Below are positions 1 to 8,973 of a DNA stretch of 26,189 nucleotides, piece by piece (positions within the stretch are counted from its first letter, which is position 1; each line of letters begins with the position of its first letter). The stretch lies in contig LRSR01011273.1 of NCBI GenBank assembly GCA_001579985.1, forward strand, positions 1 through 26,189. Direction: 5' to 3'. The translations under genes and the position numbers were made by a program. The notes under the pieces were generated by a model. That model was not told the DNA's origin and did not search any database. It saw only the letters and a program-made list of their open reading frames with translations. The stretch comes from Hypsibius dujardini. Its lineage: Eukaryota; Tardigrada; Eutardigrada; Parachela; Hypsibiidae.

Positions 1-248
1 GGTATATTTCCACATTTCCAGGCAGATGTTATGGGAGATACATGCACGTATTCAGTCAGACATAAGTACATAGACATCCAGGCAGACACATAGTCAGACG
101 TTCCGTCGGATGTATAGGCAGACCATCGAAAGAGGCAGACATTCAGATCGACATGTGCGTATACAAGTCAGTCAGGCAGGACTTTGCCCAACTTTTTCAA
201 AGTGTGTTATCCCAAGTCTGAAATTCATGTGTTTTTTTTTGTATTTAG
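1..248 (+). other. Intron of the Lgl gene (3' end) at window edge
   Basis: This non-coding stretch ends in a T-rich tract and AG at 247-248, directly before the first readable Lgl exon. It holds degenerate CAGACA-type repeats, with scattered gcagaca and cagtcagac words. No exon could be supported here; the donor side lies outside the window. Confidence 0.7.
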
Positions 249-3200
249 TTCGGCTTCAATGTGGAGGCCGTGTCTGATCCCCGCCTGCAGATCCAAAAGT
301 TTGCCTTCGATCCGCTCTCCAAGACCCTGGCGGTCGGTGGAAAGGCCGGTCAGGTGATTGTCTACCAGTTCAGTAAGGAGTACGCCATCGTCAACTTCCA
401 TGTACGTACCAATACCCAAACTCCAGTCATTCTCCGGTCGAAGTTATGCTTTTCCCTTACCATTTTGATGTTGTTTGTTGCGGCTGTAGACCGTGAAGGT
501 GCAACTGGTCGGTGAGGAGTTTGGGTATGTCTGGCGCGGAACACAGTCGTTGGCCTATCGCGAAGGCAATCTCGAGTCCTTTGCCGGCTTCCAAGGCGTC
601 CTCAACGTCCAGCTGGATCCACCCTCGGAAGTGACCGCTCTCACCATCCAACCCGAATGGCAGCTGTACGTCTGCCTTGTGATATGCACGAAGAAGGAAC
701 ACTTGATTGATTGATTGATTACGTGGATCTTCTTGGGGGTTTCTAGTAACATGTTCTGTATTGATTGATTGATTGATTGATACGTGGATTGTATCTTATC
801 TCGGATGACGGTCTTGTTTTTTGATTGGTTTGAGTGATTGGCTGGTCTTGGTTTCTTGAGCGCGCGCCTGGTAGCTGCGTCTCGATTGGCATGTTTGGTG
901 ATTGTTGACTGCAGGTTGGCCGTCGGAAGCGGGCACGGATTCGCGCTGATAGATTACGCCCACCAGCGTCAGCTGTTTACTCACACCACCTTGAACCCCA
1001 CTGACGCAGTCGGTAAGGAGTGTCTTATTAGCGTGGCCTCTTTTGTCTGTCTGTCCGTCCTGTGTGTCGAGGATCCTGGTTTCTCGGTCTTGTCTACATT
1101 GTCCCTTTTTCAGCGAGATGTTATGCTCGTACCTCTGGTTTTCTGTTGACTGGATATCACGTGCTTTCCTTTATCCTGTCTGTTTCTCTCCACAATGCTC
1201 TGTCTGCCTCTCTAGTTGTCGTCTTCCTTACTGCCTGTCTGCATGTTTGTCTGTACCTCTTCGCCTGCCGCTCTAATTATCTGTCTGTCTGTCTTCCTTT
1301 CTAGCTGCCTGTCTATCCCTTTGCATCTCTAATTGTCTGTCTGTCTGCCTTCCAACTGCCTGCTTATCTTTTTATCTGGCTCTGTAATTGTCTGTGTGCT
1401 TACCCTGTAGTGCCTACCTGTCTACCTTTTTTTGTCTGACTGCTTACGTGTCTGTTTATTGTTCATTTTATGTGTCTGTCGTCTTGCTCCACCATTTCCA
1501 TGACAGTTGATTGCCATTTTGTCCATCCCATGGCAGCGGCTCACGAGAATCTCCAGCAGAAGGTGAAGAATGCCGGCGACACGATCCGTCGTTCGCTGCG
1601 TCGCATTCCCCGGCCGCACCTAAACCTGCGCTCGCCCAGCTCATACGCGTTTGGCAGCTCTTCCAACGGCCACGACAATGCCGCCTCCGATAAGACCGGG
1701 AAGATTGACGAGGAAGTGGAACTGACTGGAGAGCGATCGTTGGTGTCACCCATTCGACCGGTGGCCGGAAGTAGCACAGTCACCGATCAAGCCACCGTCA
1801 ATGGAGACGGAGACTTGGAGGTGCACACGGTCATTACGGAGAAGTCAGTGACGGTGGGAGAGGACGGCACGAAGGAGACTGTAGAGGTGAAGAAGGAGCT
1901 GACGGAGATTGTCGCGCCGGTGGCCTTCCAGAAATCAGTCCAGTAAGTGTCTGGCTGATAAGATTGTAGACAAATCGGCAGGCGAAGGTGGTTAGAAACA
2001 GACAGATAGGCATACAGCCAAATGGTTAGTCTGGCGGAAGGATGATCAAACAGGCAGTTTGGTAACAGACAGGCTGACAGTCGGATGGCTGGACATACCG
2101 TCAGAAGGTCAGGCAGAAAGGCAGGCTGACGGTTAGATGGCTGGACATACAGACAGAAGTTCAGACAGGCAGACAGAAAAGTATGCAGTTGGTTGTATAG
2201 ACAATGAGTCAGGTGGCTAGATATACACACAGATGGTCAGTCACATAAGCAGACAGACGGGGGGTGGCTAGACATACAGACATAAGGTCAGGCAAGCAGG
2301 CAGACAGACAAGCAAGTAGTTTTTGAACTAGCAACGAGTCAGGTGGCTAGACATGCAGATTGACAGACACATGCAGACAGGCAGGCAGGTGAGTAAACAG
2401 ACGTACAGTCGGATAGCCACAAAATGATCGGACGTACTTGTGCATTCTAACAATACGAACCTCTTTTCAGGTTCACGACTCCTGTAAAGTCTGCTGCCAC
2501 CAACGGGGAACATGCGGTCGCCGAATCGCCGCTGCCTCTCGTCATTGAGCAGTCGGGCCCGATCATTGTGGACGAGGCGATTTTGCAGGCACTGGAGAAA
2601 GACATTATGCCACCTGGCCTGGAAGAGGAGCAAGCGGCTGCTGCTGAGGCAGTCACCAAACCGGAGAAGGTGTATAACTATGAAGGCACGACTGTGCGCA
2701 CGCTGCAGTTCGCCGAGAGCTTCCTTGTCAACGGTAAGGGAGAAGACGCCGAACAGACAATCAAGACTTGTCCAACAGTTAAGCGAAGCAAGGGACGCAA
2801 GAATTTCAGGCAACGGGGCGATATTAGAACTCGCACTCGAGACAACACACAATCAATCAGATAGTTAAAGCTGTCGTTCAGACGAGCCAATGCTTGGACA
2901 GACCGAAACAAATTGACAACCACAGACACTATTCAGACAACGCATACCGGTACAGGACCTATAGGCAGATATTTAATTAGGCATTCCTTCGGTGCGTCTT
3001 TCAGGCAGAGATTCAGTCAGTTTTTCAGACAGACAGACAGACACCTAATTTCGGTAATCTTCCCTTTCCAGAAACAGCCTCTTCGCCTTGCTTGTGGGCC
3101 GGTCTGAACAACGGCCGGATCATCGCCTACACTCTGGAACTGCCGACCGCCGAGACCAAGGGCGAATCTGCTAAGGCCACTCTCTCCAAGGAGATCCACC

Positions 3201-5197
3201 TGAAACACGGCGCCCCCGTCGTCTTTATCGGCATCCTCGAGAACAGCAGCTGCAAGTCGACCATCGCCACTACCACAGACAACGCTGCTGCCACGGTCAG
3301 TACTCCTTCATCGCCGGTGCCGCCGCCGTCAGCCTCGGCGACGCCTGCTTTGGATGAGCCCACCACACCGACGCCGTCTTCCCCGGTGGTGGTGGTGACT
3401 GCCGGCTCGCCTCCAGTCTCGCCGTCTCCGCTGATGCCCACTTCCAGTAAGATCATCACCAACGGCCATGCCGCCGGAACGTCCTCACAGAAACTATTGG
3501 TCGCTTCGGAGGAACAGTTGAAGGTAAGCCCTCACAGTTAAGGGAACAACTGCTTGCCTAAGCGAGCACACAAGAGTTGGCCAGATTGACCGATAATCGT
3601 TTCACAGAGAGACAGACAGTTTGACACATACAGTCGGTCAGACAGGCAGACAATCGGTCAGACGGACAGACAATCGAACAGACATGCACTCAGGCAGACA
3701 GACACGCACAGACAGACTGACTGATGCGTAAACAGCTAGATAAACGGGTCTGCTCATTTCGATAACTGAATGTGTTGTGTATGATGCATTGGTGTCTTAT
3801 GTCGTTTGCAGATTTTCCATTTGCCTTCGTTGAAGCCTTTTGGCAAGTACAAGCTGTCGAATGCCCGCTTTAAGAAGGTTGCATTGGTCCAGGTCGGCCT
3901 GCAGAAGGGTACGTTTTCTTCAGTAACCAATCTTATTCTCGTTTCCATCTCACTGTTTGCAACTCTGCTTGATTTACCGCATTTCTGTAGGAGATGATCG
4001 TGTGGAGACTGTCAATACTCGTGGGGAGGTGGATGTCTACTCGTTGCCCAACTTGAAGCGCCAACTGCGCGGCACTTTAGCCAAGAAGGACAACCTCAAG
4101 TAAGGCCGTGGATACACTCCTCCCTGCTTTTGTTAGACAGTGGTTTAGACAGCTATGCAGTCAGACAGACAAGACAAATAGGACGAGGTAATGCGATTGG
4201 GAGACTGTCTGTCAGACAGACAGAAGAAGACAGATGGGATATACAGACATGATATCTGTCTGACAATGCGTTAGGGACTGGTTGGCTTGGGCCTTTCTTT
4301 CCGGATATCTCGCTGCAAGTCTGCACAAAACCTGTTCCATGACCTTGGTATTCCTTCCCTTTGCAGCGTTGCCTTGGGTGGACACGGTCACGGCCTCTAC
4401 CTATCTGGATCGAGCGAGCTGCAGCACTTTTTCGTCACTGCTGGCACGACCCACACAATTCCCTGTCTGATTGCCCTTCCGGAAGGCGCACGACCCATCC
4501 CGCCTCCCCCCGTCGCCGCGGAGGAAGTGGTCGCAGTGCAGGAAGAGAAGACTGCCACCGCCGAGACGCCCGCGGCTGTCTCGGCTGAAGGCGTTGCTGG
4601 AAGTGACGCGGCTGCTTGCACGTCCAAAGGGGACACGATTGAGCTGCAGGACGCCTTGCCGACTGTGTCGACCGTCGTGGTGGAAGTGACTGAGACGACG
4701 GTGGTTCCCTTGACCGAGGAAGGGAAGGTGGCGCAGGACGGACAGGCGGTCAAGGAAGTGGTGGTAGTGGAACGGACTGTCGAGACGGTGACGACCACCG
4801 CAACGGGAGAGGGCCAGGACGGGAGTGGGGAGACGTTGGTGGTGGAGAAGACAGTGGTGACGGTGGTGGATGTGGAGAAGGAGCCCCCGGAGGAGGGGGA
4901 GACCTCGCTGGCGGACATCAGCTCCGACACCATCATCGATCATGACGGGTTAGTGCTTGGCTGGTTGATTCATTGATTGGCGCATCCGCTGACCATTTGA
5001 GTTTGATTAAGGGACGCTGATTTGTTAACAGTTTATGTCGCTTCAGGAAGACCAACGGCACTAACGGCACCAACGGCTACGGGGATGAGCCTGTGTCGGA
5101 GGAAGCCAAGCAGTCTGCTGCCTTCAACCTCAACGAGAAGCTCAAGGCCATGGAGCTGGAGGAGAATGGCCAAGGCTCCACCACCGAGTCATACTAA
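249..5197 (+). CDS. l(2)gl: Lethal(2) giant larvae homologue (LLGL), 3' part of gene
   Basis: Lgl is a cortical WD40 beta-propeller scaffold that opposes aPKC/Par in cell polarity and binds syntaxin-type SNAREs. Ten exons join in frame: 249-401, 490-665, 915-1012, 1537-1942, 2471-2733, 3072-3523, 3812-3908, 3991-4099, 4367-4948, 5047-5197 (TAA). They give 828 codons and are open at the 5' end; about the N-terminal third lies upstream. Family signatures, by residue of this fragment: a GTAGQV-like strand near 33 (GGKAGQVIVYQF); FGYVWRG, then SGHGFALIDY near 120; the basic phospho-region IRRSLRRIPR at 159-168; LWAGLNNGRIIAYTLELP from exon 6; and a HLPSLKPFGKYKL strand from exon 7. A Ser/Pro/Thr-rich loop (3240-3490) and Val/Thr/Glu-rich stretches (1810-1910 and 4660-4900) look lineage-specific. 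All acceptors are AG and all donors GT. Family assignment is firm; LLGL1 and LLGL2 cannot be told apart. Tomosyn was considered, but the basic phospho-region and the strands fit Lgl better. Confidence 0.93.
666..914 (+). repeat. Lgl intron with ATTG tracts
   Basis: The intron runs from GTACGT to GCAG. It carries two short ATTG runs near 703-720 and 758-780, each followed by acgtggat, so they look like a small local duplication. The downstream exon starts at 915 and completes a split Leu codon. Confidence 0.6.
1013..1536 (+). other. Lgl intron with degenerate TCTG/CCTG repeats
   Basis: This 524 bp intron has a GTAAGG donor and a TGGCAG acceptor. It is pyrimidine-rich, with many diverged tctgtctg and tgcctgtct words. 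An alternative acceptor at 1509-1512 (gacag) would not keep the frame that gives AAHENLQQKVK, so 1537 was chosen as the exon start. Confidence 0.65.
1943..2470 (+). repeat. Lgl intron with degenerate CAGA-rich direct repeats
   Basis: This 528 bp intron has a GTAAGT donor and a TTTTCAG acceptor. It contains several diverged copies of a unit built from 'gatggctggacatac', 'gtcaggcag' and 'gacagac' words, and two copies of 'gagtcaggtggctaga' at about 2207 and 2336. This suggests an old tandem array based on CAGA repeats. Confidence 0.6.
2734..3071 (+). other. Lgl intron, 338 bp
   Basis: The donor is GTAAGG and the acceptor TTTCCAG. There is a short CAGA run near 3023-3041. The sequence runs open in one frame for about 100 codons past the exon, but the joined frame (NGE-TASS) and the family strand that follows support splicing. 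Confidence 0.6.
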
Positions 5198-6362
5198 TCT
5201 GGCCCGCTCACACTCTCACTACGGGAGAGATTATCGCAATTTGGAGGATGAGGAGGTCTTTTCAGGAATTTTCATTTTTTTGTCTGCTCGAGACGACGAC
5301 GGCGACGAGGACGACTCTCTTGAGCGCTGCTTACGTTCCTGAATCAACTTATCTCTCTCGCTCTATCGAATGTGTGTGTTTGTGCGTGTGACTGTTGTGG
5401 GAGAGGGCCTTCGATTCTCCTATCGAGTATATTCCTATTTTTTGTGTACTATTCGTAATCTCACGCATCGTCTCTCCTACCGTTTTCTTTTTCGCTCGCT
5501 GATTATTGTGTCTTGTAGGATGTGTGTGTGTGTGTGGTCCCTCTTGAGCTGCTGCGTTTTGCTTCCTCTCCTCTGGGTGGGAAACGGGGTTGGTTGGTCA
5601 TTGGTCCGCGAAGGATGTGTGCGCTTTATATGTTTCTTACGTTTTTGAAGTATCTGGATGAAGGAGGAGAGAGGGAGAGAGAGAGTAAACATTTTGTACT
5701 GTTTTCGGTTGCGTCTTGTTGTGTCGGTTTACCGTGAGCCCAAGCTGTGCGCTGTTGATTAGAGGCCTTGAGAGTCCATGGTCTTTATGTCGGTCTCGGT
5801 GAAGAGGAGGAATTGTTTCGATGCGGGTCCCTCAGTTGTCGTCCGTGTCCGCGTCGGCTTGGAGCACACATGGACAGTCTTGGTCTTGGCCTTTCGAGCC
5901 TGTTTCGGAATCTCCTTCGTAATTGGTCGATTGAGGCTTTTAGTCGTATGTCGGTCCAGTCCAAAGTGCTGTAGGAATGCACAGTCCTCACGATGCAGAT
6001 TGCCTCCGTTGGAGTAATGTTTTTTTATATTTGGTACGATGTTAGTAATGATTTTATGAAATGGTTTTGATTGCTGACTGAATGTTGGCCGCGGAGATGC
6101 GAGATAAATGTGTTGGGCCAGTTGACAGTGATGGGGTTCGGATATCGGCCAGACATCAGACGTCCCGCTGAACTGGAGGCCAGTGCGTTGATGTGAAGAT
6201 GCGATACCGGCTTCCGGTGCAGACCGTTTGCTCTAAACGATTTCCTTCGACGCCTTTAAGAAATTCGGCCAAAAAGTTTCCGCTGGGGCAAGATTGGCCT
6301 TTTTCTTGTTATATTGTTGCTTTGTCGGTTTTCCCGTGAAATATTGTCCCTCCTCGTAGAGA
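5198..6362 (+). other. Lgl 3' UTR and intergenic spacer
   Basis: This is 1.16 kb between the Lgl stop codon and the next ATG. A short GT run lies near 5521-5536, and no canonical AATAAA was seen. Short open frames occur here but show no family resemblance. The last bases, a pyrimidine-rich stretch ending in CTCGTAG at 6354-6359, look like a 3' splice site 3 bases before the next gene's ATG. Confidence 0.45.
6354..6362 (+). promoter_or_regulatory. Possible 3' splice acceptor just before the start codon
   Basis: A pyrimidine-rich run ends in GTAG at 6356-6359, only 3 bases before the ATG of the secreted-protein gene. It could end a 5' UTR intron or be a spliced-leader trans-splice site. Inference only; no leader or upstream exon was identified. 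Confidence 0.3.
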
Positions 6363-7560
6363 ATGAAGACAGGTCTAGGCGTCGCAGTGTGGGTTACAGT
6401 CACGGCCGTGGCTGCAGCCGTTTTACCGGACGACTATAACACCCTCACCGTCCGGGAGAAACAGGCTCTCCAATGGAATCAGGTATTGGCGACCCGTTAC
6501 AACCTCACCGACCTGCCGACGGCCTTCCCCCAACCGACCGACAACGTCACCCACCTCTTCGTGCCGGAGTACCTCGCCCAGTCCTTCCTCCATACCGGGG
6601 ACGAAATGCCCGGCACTCGCCGTCGTATCCTCATCTGCCCGTTCGGAGTGGTCTGCAAAGTGCAGTTTCGAACCTTCAAAAACTCCACCAGCCCCTTCAC
6701 TGGCCTCTTCAACACTGGCGGGATCGGACTGATCCGTCTCTCCCTTGAGGCCGTCTTCGGGCCACCCCTCGGCAAGATCTTTTCCCCGAGCGCCGTGATG
6801 AAGATTTATGTACACGGGCAGATCTCTCGCAACTTCCAGCACATCAAGGACATCGCCGGGCAAGGCGCCAACCACAACTATTTCCTCAATAACATGAGCA
6901 ATATCATGTGAGAGAAGTAACAGTCCGATATTCAGCCCAGACAGACCCACAGACAGACAGACACACAGACAGACAGACACACAGACAGACACACACAAAG
7001 AGACAGACACACAAAGAGACAGACAGATAGTCAGACAGATAGTCAGACAGGCAGGCAGACAGAGAGACACACAGACAGTCGGACAGAACTAGTTTGTTTG
7101 TACAAATAACGCAGTGTAACAGAGATGATCAATTTACAGGGAGAAGGGACCAATGGATCCACCCGCTGTGGGGGGCGCCTTCACCCGCACCATTGCCATT
7201 TTGGCAGGGGATGAACTATCGCGCCCCGCCAACGCTTACACGCTGGGACTGTACGAGCAGGCGTCCGTGAACGCCGACGGAACTAATGTTACCGGTCCCA
7301 TCGTGGCTCCCTGGGAGCAGCGTCTCGTGCCTCACGCAGGCCTGTCCACCGCAACCGACTCTACACGAGACTTCCGTCTCGATCTGATTGAATTGCTGAA
7401 GGAAGGCACCGTGTTGTACGACGTCTACGCCAAACGATCGCCGGACGCGGCGGAGTACCAGCTGATCGGAGAGATTGTCCTCGAGAGCGAGTGTGTGCCG
7501 TCCCAATACGGGGATCAAATCATCTTCTTCCGGCAGTCCGCGCAGCAGTGGCGCCCTTGA
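6363..7560 (+). CDS. Secreted glycoprotein of unknown family, 321 aa
   Basis: Two exons, 6363-6907 and 7140-7560 (TGA), join with a split ATG codon (GTGAGA donor, TTTACAG acceptor) to give 321 residues. Residues 1-20 form a signal peptide (MKTG start, hydrophobic V/A core, AAAV before LPDD). There is no later membrane segment, so the product should be secreted or luminal. N-glycosylation sequons lie at N47, N61, N107, N177 and N231. There are only three cysteines: C92 and C98 (ICPFGVVCKV) and C300. The core at 110-180 contains FTGLFNTGGIGLIRLSLEAV, then FSPSAVMKIYVHGQISRNF, then NYFLNNMSNIM. From memory this order resembles uncharacterised bacterial and protist proteins with a 'small-residue GLxRLS ... 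KxxxxGxxSxNF ... NFF..xxSN' core, possibly with a catalase-like fold. I could not verify that, so I give no function. The gene converges on the galactosyltransferase gene. Confidence 0.85.
6938..7085 (+). repeat. CAGA tetranucleotide repeat in intron
   Basis: Imperfect (CAGA)n and (CACACAGA) runs fill most of the single 232 bp intron of the secreted-protein gene. Confidence 0.85.
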
Positions 7561-8099
7561 GTTTCAAGTGTATTGTGTAGGTTAAGTATTTACATTCTTA
7601 CTTGTTGGTGCAGACAATCTAGAAACCCTCACACAATACATCAGCTGCGCTCTTGAAACGAAATCCGAAGCCTTTGAGAGCAATAATAAATTGTCACTGA
7701 ACGGTTGACTCTACTCGTGACTAGTTGATCCAAACGTGCCACAGATGCAACAGGAATGCGATAACTCTACGCAATCGATCGTTTCTTCATTTCTAGCCGT
7801 CTTCAATGGTGCCACAAAGGCACATTGTCACATGAAGACTGCCTCGCCGTCCAACCAACAATAACACATGTCGACATGGAGAGTAACATGACTGGGCAGA
7901 TTCCTCTTCCCAAAACACGGAGGCTAAACGTCTCACATAAAACATTCAAACTGCTCAATCAAACTTTGGTATATAGGTCCTTCCGAAAAGGAGATTCTAT
8001 CACTATCAGTCTCTGCCAGTAGAAATGGGACTGTGCTACTGCTCAATGACTGTGCTACAGCCAACCGAAAAACACCGGATGGCTGAGAGATTGCCAATA
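7561..8099. other. Convergent 3' spacer
   Basis: This is 539 bp between two stop codons on opposite strands and should hold both 3' UTRs. Apart from the AATAAA on the plus strand I see no gene. No canonical poly(A) signal for the minus-strand galactosyltransferase was recognised. Confidence 0.5.
7685..7690 (+). terminator. Poly(A) signal AATAAA
   Basis: AATAAA lies 125 bp after the stop codon of the secreted-protein gene, on its coding strand. It is the only canonical signal in the 539 bp spacer. Confidence 0.6.
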
Positions 8100-8283
8100 T
8101 CAGAAGCCCGGCGGTGGATCCCCAATGTCCACAATCACGTGCGTGTACATGGGCTTTTCGGTGAAGGATGACAGTTTGTACTCTAGGCTGTTTAAGCCAT
8201 CCACCTGAAATGACAGACAGATGTACAGACAGACAAACAGACAGACAGGGAGGCAGACAAACAGACAGACAAACAGACAGACA

Positions 8284-8324
<41 letters not shown>

Positions 8325-8940
8325 TGGTAGACCCTGCGAACAAACCTTATAACGCCGGAGTGCTGTGTACAAGAGTTTTTGCCTAGAAAATGGGATTTGG
8401 TCACGCCGTTGTACAATTACACTGATGACTGTGAGTCGTGACGAAAGAAAAAGAGAAATGCGTGCCTTTTCTCGACCGGTGTCCGTTTCACATGCTTGAT
8501 CATGGAATAGCGAGCGATCTCGGGCGGCGGCCGAATCACTTTCAGTCCGACATGACGAATGCGGTATGCTGAAAACAGCAAGTTTAATACAATTGCGAAG
8601 AGATCAAAAACCACGTATAGCATTGAGTTGTAACCGTTTAGAAGCCTACCCATGTCATCGTCCTCAGCGCCCCAACTACGAGAAACAACAAAAATGTTCA
8701 GCGAAGGAAGAATTTTTCCTTACCCTGAAGCATCTCCGCATGCCTCAAACAGTAAATATAAATATACATACCCCCAGTATAAGTTGCTGTAGCCGTTGAC
8801 TTTGAAAAAATGCTCCGTGCGAAACGCCAACACTCCACCAACGAGATCCGCGTACGTCAGTCTGTAGCCCAACTCGTTCACTGTCGCAATAATCGATTCG
8901 TTAAGTTAGATCCTGCCTGTCTGTCTGTCTGCCTGTCTGT

Positions 8941-8973
<33 letters not shown>

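Noticed and set aside
4397-4943. Two minus-strand open frames of about 180 codons opposite Lgl exon 9
   Set aside because: They are antisense shadows of a GC-rich, Val/Thr/Glu-biased Lgl exon that is in frame with its neighbours and bounded by good splice sites.
5370-5737. Short open frames in the Lgl 3' region, with hydrophobic or Arg-rich translations
   Set aside because: They have no domain, no splice context, and lie in what should be the 3' UTR with a GT microsatellite.
6423-7070. A 215-codon minus-strand frame opposite the secreted-protein gene
   Set aside because: It is an antisense shadow that ends in CAGA repeat translation; the plus strand has a signal peptide, correct splice sites and a poly(A) signal.
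8208-8331. CRISPR-like arrays, considered because of the many regular repeats
   Set aside because: The units are 4-8 bp microsatellites without unique spacers, in an animal genome with introns.
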